A stretch of 64,000 nucleotides of DNA from assembly GCA_002785985.1 (NCBI GenBank), contig NHNU01000006.1:1343587-1407586 (forward strand), in the 5' to 3' direction. The DNA comes from Microcyclosporella mali (lineage: Eukaryota; Ascomycota; Dothideomycetes; Mycosphaerellales; Mycosphaerellaceae). Below the pieces are notes generated by a model, which saw only the letters and a program-made list of their open reading frames with translations, ran no database searches and had not been told where the DNA came from. A program made the position numbers and the translations under genes. Positions 11,823 to 23,443 of this stretch are shown here, one piece after another (within the stretch, counting starts at the first letter, position 1; each line of letters starts with the position of its first letter).

Positions 11823-12413
11823 TCAGTCGGACCACGACCCTGATTCACGATTGCCATTCATCGCTTGCCGACTATCGCGACACACTTAACCTATCTGACG
11901 ACAGTTTAGTGCCGATGAGCGCGCTATCCGCAAGCTCGAGCACATGGCCACTTGCTGCATATCCTATCAACCGAGGATGACTGAGATATCATACTCTCTC
12001 AAGATGTCTTATATCCAGCAATCTCGAAGGGTATGCTGTGGTCGAGATAACTGCAATGTTCAACTCATCAACGTTCCGCGGAAGCGGAGGCACGGCTATC
12101 ACTCGTCGTTTACTTAAGAGCTGGCCTTGAAGGATCGCTGCGTGTGCTGTGTGGGGTCAGTAAGCCTTTAGATGGGTAGCTGGGAATGCCGTAGACGATG
12201 TTCCCAGGGCCAAGACTATACATGCCATGATAGACTCACAGGCGAGACATGAGTCGCAGACGTGTCTAGATGCAGATAGAAAAGGACTCGGTCTTGGCGA
12301 CAACGGAGTTTATACCCTCGTGTAACAAATTTCACAGCAATAACTCGTCTCTCGCCCAGAACTCCACGCTAAGATCATTCCAAGCTCCACAACCGGCACT
12401 CGCCGCCTTGTCG
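11823..12413. other. Intergenic region between convergent genes
   Basis: Holds the 3' ends of the metal transporter (+) and the uncharacterised gene (-). No gene seen. Confidence 0.6.
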
Positions 12414-15400
12414 CTAAATGCGAATAACTACAGCAATGGCCAATGCGTATGCTTCCCGCACCGAGCAGGAAAGACAAGTGCGACCAGTTCTTGCTATTAT
12501 GGCATGCTCGCCTATCTGTGCGCACCAGGCCCTCCCAAGCAGCTGGAGATCTTTGCTCCCGCGACAGTCCAGCACAATCACATGGTCCATTATCTCGCCC
12601 ATAGCTTGGCGCAGTCGAGGTCGGTGCTCGGGAGACGCTGTCAGTAAAGCGGCAACGGGGATCGTGTCAAAATTGTAGTCGACATGCAAAGCATGAACCA
12701 GAGGTGCACCAAGCGGAGCATCGGATATCCAGGCTGTGCTAGAGGGCTCTAAGATGGGGCGGGATAGACGAGCCCTGTCTTTTGGTATCTCCTCCGCTGT
12801 AAAGCTGGGTGCGAACATGGCATCGAAGTCCTCTTCGGATGCGAGGATCTTCTGCGCAGAGTCTGGGTCGTGGGCATAGCAGGGGTATGCTGAGACGAAG
12901 TGGATGTTGTGGAGAAGTTCCAGCTCGAGGCTTGGGAGCTTGCTGTTGACCGGTGACGAGAACGCAATCGAGGCGGTCGATCCTCTTCTTGTCGTGTTGC
13001 GTTTGGAAGTCCTGATCATCAGACCATGGCTTTTTACCTGGTTGCTCGTTGCAGATGAGCCTTCGTCCGGATAGATAAAGTCAGCTTGTACCGTTGCAGA
13101 CTCGTTTGTGCCCAGCGGGTTCGAAGCTCTGCCGATGTCCTCGGGCCTTCTGATGTCGGGGTGGGGCGGATCTTCACTATCGGCTTGGATCCATCCATCT
13201 TTCTGTCCACCAGGTACCTCAGGCACAGCCAGCCATCCCATGCATTCTCTTGCGCCTCTCACGGCTGCCATGACCCGGCCTACAATGCAGTGCTTGCTCC
13301 AATAGCTTCGGCCCTTATACACAAAGCCCCCAGTGAGATTGGCTTGTTCTCCCAAAACCTCAATGGCCTCCGGGGTATTCTCCAGCAATGAGCTGATGAG
13401 GAAATGACTAGACGCTTCTCCAGGTAAAACCAAGCCACTAAGCCACGACTGGCTCATCCACTATCGTACATGACTTAAATCAGTATTCGAACTCCTGATT
13501 CGGCACTCATGAGTACAGTCAAACTTACACCACCCATGTCGGTCTCACCTCTGTCAGCGTCCACAGTCAAACGAGGATGTAACTGCATATTCTGAAGATT
13601 GTTCAGCATGCCGAAATCTATCGTCTCGTCAGGCTCGGTCCTGCTCGTATTGGGTCGACTAGATTGTCGGCTGATGCCCAAGAATCGCTGAGCCTTTTCA
13701 TTCCGGCTAGAATACTCCAGGTCTCCTGTGAACCCGCTGGGTTTTCTCTTCAGGTTTAAGTCGTGTTGCTCGGAAGCCTGATCTTCTGCCAGAGCGGCTT
13801 GTGGCTGCTCATCTGGCTGAATCATTACAGACATGAGCTCCTGTTCCAAGGACGTCACAGTCGGCCATTTGAGCGCTTGAGCAAATCTTACGAGACCGCT
13901 TATCTGATTTGTCGCATGCCGAGGTTCATAGAATGGCTGTGGTCCTTCCCTCGTCACCAAGTAGGGAACTCGGCTGAACAGACCATTTTTGATTGTCTTA
14001 TCAGGTACTCTCGCCGACAGGGCGACGTTATCCAGGAATCTCTCGGCCAAGACCAGATCCCAGTCCACTTTGATAGTTCTTGAGTTCTCGATCGCAGCGC
14101 AACAAGACTGGCTGATAAGTCTGCTGGAGCCTTCCTGCGCGAATATGGACTGCATGAGATCGAGCCGGACAAGCAGTTCCGAGGCCAGTGTGATTTGCCA
14201 TAGAATGACCTCACGATCGTCAGGTTCAAGGTATCTCTCTTCGTAAGACGGCCGTCTTGGACTCTGTGGTGCCGACCACAAAAGCTGTCCGAGTCGTAGT
14301 CGCGTATCAGGCAAACTAAAATCATGCCACAAGCCGGGGAGCGCCAGCACTGCCTGCAACGCTTCAATCTGTGATTCCAGGTCGTCTTTGCCTTCATGCG
14401 TGAAAGGATATAGCAGAGTTGCAAACAAATGACTTCCCAAAGCAGCTACTTGCTCGTCACTGATTGTCGCCGATGCTCTACCTTGTTCACGGTGCTGTCG
14501 GCGCAAGTTTCCAAGCTCGGCCAAACGATCAATGTTAGCATCAGTGTTTAATTCTCTCACTCCAATTTGTGCCGGGTTGAGAGCCAAGAGCCTGCGATTC
14601 TTGAAATTCGGCGGCTGTGCGCTGGGAGTGGTACGATCGAAGGCAAGCTGCAGGAAATATCCTAAGCCAATGGTCCCAGGTTCTGATCCTTGAAAGCTCA
14701 GGATGTTGGGCTCTTTTGAAAGCGTTGCGCGAATACGTTCTGAGAGGTGATTGGCCATAGTAAGGTCCTCATGAGCAACACAGCTTGCTTTGAAAGAGGA
14801 GTGTTCAACTGGTCGGCAATCTGTCGTCGCTGGACTGTACATTTCCGAATTTTGATCTACAAATATGACTTGTGGTCGATGTCCAGTTTGGTCCTGACAT
14901 ACGTTGAAATATGGTGCTCCTACAAACGTTGGCTGTGCTTCCGAGGATGTCGAAGGCGGCCTAAATAAGTGCCCCTGGCTTCTGTGATGCTCACTCGCTG
15001 GTAGTGACGCTTGGGTCTTGGGTCCTGGGTGACTCCGAATCTCCCTTTGTACAAGCAAACTTTCAAGGGTAGCATTCATGTCCTTCGGTTTTCCTATAGT
15101 TCGCTCCGCTGCCGGGTCATCGAAAGGTGGCTTTGAGGGAGGCCTGATCTGTGTCGCAAGGCGTCAGTCAGAGGTTCAGCCTACCCAGCACTACTTCTGA
15201 TACCGTCTGTAGCGTGCGGTCCATCCGCCTGGGCATCTTCATACTTCCCAGACCTCTGAACAACCCCGATAGCGCGCTGCTCTTCGCTTTCGACCTGTGT
15301 ACGACCCCATCATCGGTCCGCTCATTCAGTGAGAGTCCCGTCCTGCTTCGATTTTTGCTCAAGGCATTATGCAAGCTCGTCCGGCTGGCGCCACCATCGG

Positions 15401-15422
15401 AAGTTGTGAAAGGGAGCTGCAT
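12414..15422 (-). CDS. Uncharacterised conserved-looking ascomycete protein, about 960 residues
   Basis: I do not recognise a domain. Proposed exons: 15195-15422, 13529-15148 and 12414-13460. The junction of exons 2 and 3 is solid: GTAAGT donor, TAG acceptor, 68-nt intron, phase 0, joining ...TDMGG to WMSQSWLSG. The first exon is inferred. It is rich in Ser, Arg and Lys (SRTGLSLNERT, SGLFRGLGSMKMPRRMDRT) and needs a GTAGTG or GTGCTG donor to reach the ACACAG acceptor in frame. If that is wrong, the protein starts at the ATG at 15079. The body is mainly helical, with motifs such as LLYPFTHEGKDDLESQIEAL, WDLVLAERFLDNVALSARVP and SYWSKHCIVGRVMAAVRG. No signal peptide or membrane segment. Composition suggests a soluble multidomain protein, possibly regulatory; function unknown. 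Confidence 0.75.
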
Positions 15423-15962
15423 GCCAGTAAGAGCACGGCAAACAGCTCAAGCGACAGTCCTGTGTGCAGCTTGCGTCGCAATACAAGATGCCAGAGTGAC
15501 GGATGCAGGTAGAGAGTGAAAGTAGCAGCGGCAGCCTTCACAGTTAGCTCGCGGACACGAGATGGGCCGCAGCTGACGGCATGAGTACTGTCAAGCACAA
15601 CGCCAATTCTGCGCCAAAGGATTTGCCACCTGCTCCAGGCCGGACGATTTTCGTAGTAGCTGAGCCGCCTTCATGCACGCCAATCCATATCACCTTCGTG
15701 GGGACCTACAGATCAAGTAGACAATGGTAGGAAGGTGAGATGTTCAAGGCACGATGTAGCTTCGGTACGGACGGCGCCCGCCGCACGCAGCGTTGATCTG
15801 CCGCATACAGTCTGGGCCAAGGGCCAAACTGCGCAGACTCGCCAACGACGTGCGCGAGGCTTGATTACATACTTAGACACCTTGGAGAATTAGAATAGTA
15901 CGCAGTAAGTGCTGTGCTGAGCAGTATTGAGCGGCGCATTCAAGGCCGTGAGTTAATTCACA
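15423..15962. other. Intergenic region
   Basis: Lies between the 5' end of the uncharacterised gene and the 3' end of the F-box gene, both on minus. No gene seen. Confidence 0.6.
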
Positions 15963-17036
15963 TTATGTATTATTTCCTTCTCCTAGTTCTGTTGCTGCCA
16001 CGGCGCGACGCGATGCTCGCGTTCGCTGCTGCGCTGTTTTAAGTTCGCCCAGCAGCCATTCACCCTTCTCGTTCCCACGTCTGCGTGCTTCGTCAGCCCA
16101 GGCCCAGAGCATCGGGTCAAGAAAGTCGACGGCAGCCATATCACGTTCAGACCGAACGGGCGACACTACCCCATTTGTATGTGACAGACGGTCGCCCTCG
16201 TTGGCCGTGCGAACAAGCATACGAACAGTGTCCTCATCGCAACCGCTTTCTGTCACGGCCACCCGAAGCATCTCAGTCGTTGGGGTCAGCATGCCCAGCA
16301 GCAACGATAACATATCGTGCCGACCCTGTCTGATAGCCGCGATTAGACTTTCGTGGCCAAGCTCCTCATACGTTGCATTCATGTCACCCAGATCCTCAAT
16401 ATTTTGACTGAGTACCTCGAGGAACCATACCTTCTCTTGGTTGAAAGGAGAAGCGAGTAGCTTTCGGGGTGGCAGCAAGGCAGGCGATGGTTGAAGCGCG
16501 AGCCACGCCCTCGTAGCGAAACGACCGTTCCAGTGATCCTCCGAAATATTGGTGGGTCCCATGGCGACATTCTGAGCCTGCAGCCATTTCGTGAAGAAGT
16601 TCCACGTCACGAATTTGCTATTTAGAAGTCGGGTGGCGTTCGCGTGCTCTTTTGCGGATGGAGATGAACGTCCTAGCACAGCGCTCAACAATCTCGTCGT
16701 CAGCTGATGCTGTAGGTGGTTGCTGTTAGATAGCTTTGATGCCAACTCGCGAGACACCAAAGGCAACTCAATATTAGCGGAACACTCAAAAATGTATTGT
16801 AAGACCTCGGCAGGTAGGCGCTCCAATGGTGATATGTCCTCAAGTGCCTTGTCTTTTCGCTTTCGCGGAGAAGAGGATAGCACGGAGGTATGTTTCGTGT
16901 TGTGATCAAGAGACGAGAACCGCAACTGCAACTCAGGCTTGCGACGTTTACCAGTGTGCCACTTCTCGAGCAGCGCTGCTCGACGTTTGCCACGAACCTT
17001 GACCACTGTCAAGTGCTCATCGCGCTTGAAGGCCAT
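15963..17036 (-). CDS. F-box protein
   Basis: A single exon of 357 residues. After a basic N-terminus (KVRGKRRAALLEKW, SSPRKRKDK) comes an F-box-like motif at residues ~70-100: SPLERLPAEVLQYIFECSAN, then LPLVSRELASKL. The rest is helical without clear repeats, though the stretch LIAAIRQGRHDMLSLLLGML has an ankyrin-like rhythm. Known role of the fold: binds Skp1 and presents substrates to an SCF ubiquitin ligase. The substrate cannot be told from sequence. The C-terminus is basic. It is divergent from the ribosomal eL14 gene, with an 888-bp spacer. Confidence 0.75.
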   Translation of the reverse strand: MAFKRDEHLTVVKVRGKRRAALLEKWHTGKRRKPELQLRFSSLDHNTKHTSVLSSSPRKRKDKALEDISPLERLPAEVLQYIFECSANIELPLVSRELASKLSNSNHLQHQLTTRLLSAVLGRSSPSAKEHANATRLLNSKFVTWNFFTKWLQAQNVAMGPTNISEDHWNGRFATRAWLALQPSPALLPPRKLLASPFNQEKVWFLEVLSQNIEDLGDMNATYEELGHESLIAAIRQGRHDMLSLLLGMLTPTTEMLRVAVTESGCDEDTVRMLVRTANEGDRLSHTNGVVSPVRSERDMAAVDFLDPMLWAWADEARRRGNEKGEWLLGELKTAQQRTRASRRAVAATELGEGNNT

Positions 17037-17924
17037 GTGTGCCAGACCGGAAAAGTCGCTCAGCCACCATCATCTGCCGCGCTAGTCAGCTAAGGGTTCA
17101 ATGCCGGATGTGTGCGATGCTCTCTGAAAGTAGGCATATGTCCTCAGTGATCTTGGTGTAAAGAGTGATCATCCCCAGTAGGTCAATTACTATCTAGTGC
17201 GTAAAGTTTTAATCATAGGATGAAGGGTGGAATGGAAAGCCGCTACATACCGTATGCTGGTCATGATTGACAATGCGTCGTTGCCAGTGGCTGTGCTTTG
17301 CTCCTGAGATATGAGTTAGTCGCCACACCACACAAGATGCGGTTGCGATGAACAGGGGAACCAGGTGTCAGTATCATAATATGTAAGATTGGACAATCAC
17401 AGAATGCGCGCGCCGTATAAGAGAAACAGGCAGAATCTCACGGTCGTGGCCTCAGTCGCAAATTATTGTAATCATTCGAGGTACGAGAAGGGGTGAAGAA
17501 AGAAGTGGCTCACCTTGACTGTACTGGGTTAAGTCTCGTCCAGTGTCAGCATGCTAAAGTCCTGTTGCACAGTGCAGGCTGCGAGACATGTGAGGCTCAA
17601 GGAATGGTAAGTGAGCTCTAACGGTGAGTACACCAGTCATCAGCTACGGCGAGGCCAGGCATGATTCGCGACGAGGTAGGAGTGGCGCGATGTGAAGTCG
17701 ATGATGTTGCATGAAGGAGGAGAAAAGTTCTGCGAATGATGAGAAGATGGCACTGCGTGCACGGATGTATCCTGAGATTTAGCGCGAGCGGACCCACCCG
17801 CGCATGCCAAGGCCGGCCTGTCGACTTCTCACACTAAATCTCAAATTGAGCGGAAGCAGGTCGTCGACATCACTTTTGCAGCGTCCACCGACCACCGACT
17901 ACCCAATATCACAACTCAGACAAA
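17037..17924. promoter_or_regulatory. Divergent promoter region, F-box gene and eL14
   Basis: 888 bp with no gene between two divergent start codons. It must carry the strong promoter of a ribosomal-protein gene. I did not identify a specific factor site with confidence. Confidence 0.5.
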
Positions 17925-18523
17925 ATGGGCGACGCCGACGTTACCGCAGCGAACTGGAGACTGGTCGAAGTTGGCCGCATCGCCTTCTTCTCATCCGGCC
18001 CTTTCGCCGGCAGAGTTGCTGCCATTGTTCAGATCATCGACCACAAGCGCGTACGTGACCTGACATGGAGCATGAGGAGCTACTTGCAGGGAAATGAGAC
18101 TCATGCGAATACAGGTTCTTGTCGAGGGTCCATCGCCAAAGTCCGAGCTCGCCGTTCCACGCCACGCCACCTCGCTTTCCGTTCTCTCGCTCACTGGAAT
18201 CGTTATTGAGAAGCTGCCCTTCGCCGCGGGTACCGCTGCGCTGAAGAAGAAATGGGAATCCTCCGACATCGACAGCAAGTGGACCAACAGCGGATACGCA
18301 AAGAAGCTTGAGAAAGCATCGCGGAGAAAGCAGCTCAGTGACTTTGAGCGCTTCAAGGTCATGCGTCTGAGGAAGCAGGTAAGATATGCAAATCACAACA
18401 GGGACCTTGGAGATCCTACTGTGGTGCAAGGCGGTGCATCAGACAGTATTGAAATACTGACACCAGGCGCAGGCACGCTTCGAGGTTCGCAAGGCAGTCG
18501 CACAGGCCAAGGCAAGCGCATAA
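17925..18523 (+). CDS. RPL14: 60S ribosomal protein eL14
   Basis: Three exons: 17925-18050, 18115-18378 and 18473-18523. Introns are 64 and 94 nt, both GT-AG and phase 0 (donors GTACGT and GTAAGA; the second has a CTGAC branch site). The product is 146 residues, close to family size. The N-terminal KOW-like beta domain is clear (WRLVEVGRIAFFSSGPFAGR, AAIVQIIDHKRVLVEGP), then the helical half (KKKWESSDIDSKW, KKLEKASRRKQLSDFERFKV) and a basic tail (ARFEVRKAVAQAKASA). It is a structural component of the large cytosolic ribosomal subunit. It starts a run of three housekeeping genes on the same strand. Confidence 0.96.
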
Positions 18524-18924
18524 GCGATGAGGCCTGTTTGATTCCACGTTACCTGCATTACGACACTCCGACCAACATCAGGCGTCTTACAGCATCAGGA
18601 GACGGTCATCTTCCGACCGTCTGGCGAAGGGCCGGCGAAATGGGATGGGATGAGAGGATTGTGTCGAGGCTTTTGATAGCGCTTCAAATGCATTGCCTCT
18701 TGACAGGCTTGTGAAACATCATGAATCGTTGTCTATCAATTCTGAGTGCCCTGTGTGCCGCGTACTTTATGTGCTTGTATAATCCCATTCTCATTAGCTA
18801 GGCCCGTGCACTACGCCAAGCCTTCGCACCTGCAAATCGAGGAGCTCTGGTATACATCACTTGAGTGCGGGAGGACTTGCAGGATACACAGTAGCACTTC
18901 CATCATCCCGCATTAACCACACAT

Positions 18925-19010
18925 GTGAGTGATCCGCTGCCGCAAGCTGCAGACCATCAAGCCTACGATTGCGAGGATACACTGAGTGCTGTCGCTAAAG
19001 TGTCCCACAG
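18925..19010 (+). other. Probable intron in the 5' leader of the NAC alpha gene
   Basis: GTGAGT at 18925, a GCTAAAG branch-like site near 18994 and CCCACAG ending at 19010, just 28 nt before the NAC alpha ATG. The coding frame is open through this stretch but has no in-frame ATG. Splicing would also remove an out-of-frame ATG at 18923. Confidence 0.5.
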
Positions 19011-19038
19011 CCTCAAATCCGCACTCCAGATCGTGAAT

Positions 19039-19705
19039 ATGGCCAACCCACGCGTCGAAGAGCTCCCCGACGAGCCGGAGAAGAACCAAGCACCCGAGGT
19101 CGAAGATGAGTCTTCCGACTCTGATGAGGAGGGTGGAGATGCCAACATACCAGCCGGAGCCCAAGTTGCAGTTCACAGCAGAAACGAAAAGAAGGCGCGC
19201 AAGGCCATTGCCAAGCTGGGCCTGAAGCACGTAGAGGGTATCACTCGAGTTACTCTGCGGAGACCAAAGAACATCCTCTTCGTCATCAGCCAGCCAGACG
19301 TCTACAAGTCACCTTCAAGCAACACCTGGATGTAAGGATATCGTAATGTATCTGCAGGCGGGCAAGAGAGACTAATCATGTAATAGCATTTTCGGTGAGG
19401 CTAAGATTGAGGATCTGAACTCTCAGGCTCAAGCCTCTGCCGCGCAGCAGCTTGCCACTCAGTCCGCCAACGAAGCATCTCATGACCACTCCGCCGAGGG
19501 TGGAGATAAGGGCAAGGCCATTGAAGGCGAGAAGAAAGTTGAGGAGGATGAGGACGACGGTGAGGAGGTCGACGACACCGGTCTCGAGGCCAAGGACATT
19601 GAGCTCGTCATGGCACAAGCCAGCGTCAGCAGGAAGAAGGCTGTCAAGGCGCTCAAGGAGAACGACAATGACATTGTCAACAGTATCATGGCTCTCAGCA
19701 TATAG
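19039..19705 (+). CDS. EGD2: Nascent polypeptide-associated complex subunit alpha
   Basis: Two exons, 19039-19331 and 19387-19705. The 55-nt intron has a GTAAGG donor, a CTAAT branch site and a TAG acceptor, and splits the Ile codon in NTWIIFGEAK. The product is 203 residues. Acidic N-terminus (EVEDESSDSDEEGGD), the NAC domain with its basic ribosome-binding region (KKARKAIAKLGLKHV, ITRVTLRRPKNILFVIS), an acidic linker, then a C-terminal UBA domain (LEAKDIELVMAQASVSRKKA...DIVNSIMALS). Known role: forms a heterodimer with NAC beta at the ribosome exit tunnel and shields nascent chains. It sits between eL14 and ATP synthase d. Confidence 0.96.
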
Positions 19706-20036
19706 CACGGATGAGCTTGTAGCATGCCTCAAGATACGGCAAAGCCAGTGTGCGGAATGTGATATGCCAGCTGTACAGCTGCTTCAGCACTCGAAATAAA
19801 TTGAGTGAAAGACGCTCATGAAATTGTGATTTGTGCATTTCACCATGTCTGCTTTGTCTCCAAAGCAATTAGGGTCAAAATTCCTAGTACTGTGGTGGCA
19901 TAGTGCTAAATGTGCAACGTGCATATATCAATGCTGCCTCAGGCAGAGCGGAAACAGCCGCGGTTCTTCTCCTTCCAGCTTCATGAACAGCAACTTCACG
20001 TCTTCACTTGATCGTCTCCATCCATTTCATCTCACA
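19706..20036. other. Intergenic region, NAC alpha to ATP synthase d
   Basis: 331 bp with no gene; contains a 3' end and the next promoter and leader. TTGATC and pyrimidine-rich stretches precede the ATG at 20037. Confidence 0.55.
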
Positions 20037-20835
20037 ATGGCGGCTACGGTATGTCTGCACCCCTTCCAGTATCTTGTGGATGTCATAGGTTGTGCTAGCA
20101 GGACTTGTGCCACCCCCTACTGCTGGCAGCACTTTCGGGCAACGAGCACGGAAAGCTAACATACAACGACCGCAGCGTTCTGTTGCCCTCAAGATCGACT
20201 GGGCCAATTTGGGCACCAAACTCGGCCTCCGTGGCAACACTGCCAATGCGCTTGCCAACTTCAAGAAGCGGAACGACGACGCGCGCCGCCGGGTCCAAGT
20301 ACTCTCCGAGCAGCCACAGACCATCGACTTCGCCCACTATCGCCAGATCCTGAAGAACCAGGACGTGGTTGCCGACATCGAAAAGCAGTTCAGCTCTTTC
20401 CAGCCTAAGAAGTATGATGTGCAGAGACAGATCAAGGCCATCGAGGCTTTCGAGGCCCAGGCCGTCAAGAGCGCCGAGGAGACCAAGGGCAAGGTTGACG
20501 CAGAGCTGAAGGACTTGGAGAAGACTTTGAAGAATATTGAGTCTGCTCGTCCATTCGAAGACCTCACTGTGGTGCGTATAAGTCCGCTCGGCCATTTCTC
20601 GAAAGAACCGTGCAGCAGTCACGTGATTGAAGATCTCCTCTAACGCGCTCTCGCAGGACGAGGTTGTTGCTGCTCGACCAGATATCGACAAGCGTGTCGA
20701 ACAGCTCGTTGTCAAGGGCCGCTGGCAAGTTCCAGGATACCAGGTAGGTCATCCTCATCAGTCCCTGCTGAGCCAGTGGGCGTGCATATCTGACACATTC
20801 CACAGGAGAAGTTCGGCAGTCTCTCTGCCCTATAA
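20037..20835 (+). CDS. ATP7: F-type ATP synthase subunit d, mitochondrial
   Basis: Four exons: 20037-20048 (only four codons, MAAT), 20176-20571, 20657-20743 and 20806-20835. All three introns are GT-AG and phase 0 (GTATGT, GTGCGT and GTAGGT donors). The product is 174 residues, the size of yeast Atp7. Conserved sequence: RSVALKIDWANLGTKLGL, RNDDARRRVQVLSEQPQ, IDFAHYRQILKNQDVVADIE, KKYDVQRQIKAIEAFEA, RPDIDKRVEQLVVKGRWQVP. It is a peripheral-stalk subunit of complex V on the matrix side of the inner membrane. The very short first coding exon is easy for gene finders to miss, because a downstream in-frame start is not available. Confidence 0.95.
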
Positions 20836-22214
20836 GCGAGCTAGGCTGCTCGTGTAAATTAGAACGCACTGTATATACGCGTACTGAGTTCATTTGTTGT
20901 GCCTGAGCAATTTTCATCCTGCGCTTAGTCAAAAGAACGGTTCTTGCTCAGACATATACGGATTTCAGCGGCCTCCGCCACACTGCTCCGGACAGACTGA
21001 TTAATATGCACTTTAATGTGCTTTAGACACATACATCTTGATGGTAGTTGACGCTGTCGCTCCGGGAATGGGTTCGTGGTCTGCTTTGCCTGTCTGCCGA
21101 GCGCATCGGAAGCAGGCACAGCCGTCCAACATTAGGCATTCCCAGGTCGAGATTGTTTCAGAACGACTCCTCTGCCATGGCAATTGATGATACTTTAGAG
21201 CTGCTCCTAGTTGCGGCCACTTCGGAAGTCAGCTGTGATCACACTGTTTCGTCTCGGAGACCTGGCCTCGCCACCACAATCGCGCTCCCACCTCAATCGC
21301 TCTCCCTCCTATCCTGGCAAAAGTTCCTGCTTCTCGCGTCGTGATGTACATATTATATTTCACCTGGCAGCTGTCACTTAAGTTTGCCCAGCAAATCGAG
21401 GATGTCACCGCTTGTCAACCCGCCCGAACAAGCAAGCTTTTATTTTTTGCTTTCCCTGGTGTCGGGCCAAAATATCATGGCCTCGTTGTTCGCCATCTCT
21501 TCTCTCAGATTGCGGCAACTTCTCGCAGATCAAAGTGAGCTTTGGTTTTCCTTCTGGAGAGAGTTGGGCGAGGTGAAGGAGGAGCGTGTGATCTTGAGAG
21601 CCATCGTGCCGCTTTCCACGCAGAAAAAGGGCTCCGAGACACAATCGACGCAAGATCTTATAAGCGGAGTGAATCGAGAGGGTCAGGATCAGGGCGTTCT
21701 CCTGTTTGGATGCTTTTATCTTTTCTAGGGCCTTCCTGGCTGACAGCTCTTTCACACTCGTTGCATAACCAGAAGGCGTGTGCGGTACTGGATCGATGAG
21801 ACAGTGACATTGGGACGTGGGAGTTGTGCTTTCAAAGCATAGTGGCCCTTGTGAAGTTCTCCTCTCACGTTGTGATGATGATGATGATGCGAATTGGGTA
21901 CCTGCATTCGTTGTGGCACACTACTAATACTAATACTTATTATCACTAGTACACAGAAGGAGGTCCGATCACCGATCGATCACCTTGTCTGCCTGTCTGT
22001 CTGCCTTTTGTTTGTCTGCTGTCCCCTGTCCGTTCGCCCTTCCGGGAGATGCCAGATCCTCCAAGAAGCCTGTGCTTGTCCGAACCTTGCCTTCACTTTG
22101 CCTGCCAAATCCCCAGAATACGAACGCCAGAAACTCCACGCTATCAAAGCAGACCAGAACGTCTCGTGAGACTGGTCGCCGAACTGAGCTCACTGAATGA
22201 CACAAAACTGAACA
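20836..22214. other. Gene-free spacer between convergent genes
   Basis: 1.4 kb between the 3' ends of ATP synthase d (+) and the C2H2 factor (-). A short GAT repeat is at ~21876-21891 and a CTGTCTGCC-like repeat at ~21988-22020. I see no gene; the small open frames show no conserved-looking sequence. Confidence 0.55.
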
Positions 22215-23443
22215 CTACATGATGCGGCCATGTAATTGCGGATGCATATGGGCGTGGGATGGCGGCGGTGGCGGTGGTTGCATGTGAGGGGGCAGAGGTT
22301 GAGCGGGGTGGGAGTTCGCTGTCATAGCTGCGTGGCAGCCTCTTTCGTGCCGCTTCATATTGCTGCGAACAGAAAAGGCTTTGCCACAGCCCGCGTGTGG
22401 GCATCGGAAGGGTTTCTCGCCAGTATGGCTGTGTGAGTGAATCTTGAGACTTGATGGTCGGCTGAAGGCTTTGCTGCAAGTCGGGCATATATAGCGGTCC
22501 TGCGACTGAGGGAATGTAGCTTGTGATGAAGGACCTATGTAGTGGTGATGCTCCCAAGGATTGCTCGTTGGCAAACTCGTCGGCTGAGCTGAGGGAGGGA
22601 AATTTGATGGCAGCGGCCGCTGCTGGTAAAGCCCGTTGGGTGCCGGATATGAGTTGTGCGTAGGCGAGTAGAACGATGTCGCCGAGGCACCACCCGGAGA
22701 TGTCGCGTACGGAGAAGTCGTGTATCGAGCGTTCCCATAAGGCGAAACGTTCGGCTGCGATGACAGCGAGTGTCGCTTTTCCAATGATGTTCGCGCACCA
22801 CGTTGGTCTGCTGGCTCAACGTTATTGATGGAAGAGCCGACGAAGTAGGGATGGCCTGAAGTCGCCGAGGATGTCGAAATGGTAGACGGACTCTGTGTTG
22901 ATTGAAGCACCGAGTCGTTTCGCATAGGTGGTGGAGCGGGTGCTACACTGCTCGGGCTAGTAGAAAGATCGTGGGAAGTATATGTCGTAGAAGCCCTTGT
23001 GTTGTTCTGAGTGGAAAGTGTCGAACGTGGCGACATCTGTGGTTGATGCTGCTCCTGCATCTGCTGCATTGATGATTGAGCTGCTTGATTCACTTTGACG
23101 TCAATCAGTATGTTGCGTCCATCGTTGCGAGCCTTCGCTACTTACCATTTGCACTCGTCGGTCGGTCTGCAATACCAAGAAGATTCGAGATAGACGGTAA
23201 AGATGGCTTGAAGCCGTCGTCTGAACCCAACGAGGCTGCTGAGTGAGGGGACCGAGGAGATGAATGATGATGGTACGGCTGAGAAGGCGGGATCTGGCCG
23301 TATGTTGCGTATGGATTAACGTGCATAGTTTGCGCCATATCTCCTTGAGAGTGACTCGGTCGAGCCTGATACATAGCATATGGCTGAGAGTAGCCGTGGA
23401 AGCCTTCACGACCGGGATACGCCATCATCGTGACGGTGGCCAT
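22215..23443 (-). CDS. C2H2 zinc-finger transcription factor, two fingers at the C-terminus
   Basis: Two exons, 23146-23443 and 22215-23092. The 53-nt intron has a GTAAGT donor, a CTGAT/TTGAC branch site and an AAG acceptor; a split Val codon joins them. The product is 391 residues. The first ~285 residues are low complexity (Ser, Pro, Thr, Gln, His), with a short conserved-looking PSLPSISNLLGIAD that resembles an activation or co-factor motif. Finger 1 is YICPTCSKAFSRPSSLKIHS (HSH follows), linked by TGEKPFR to finger 2, CPHAGCGKAFSVRSNMKRHE (RGCH follows). A His/Pro-rich tail closes the protein. Predicted nuclear DNA-binding regulator. The tandem fingers resemble fungal factors called FlbC- or Azf1-like, but I cannot assign an ortholog. 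It has an unusually long upstream region. Confidence 0.88.

Noticed and set aside
19376..20715. Minus-strand frames opposite NAC alpha and ATP synthase d
   Set aside because: Shadows of strong plus-strand genes with well-defined exons.
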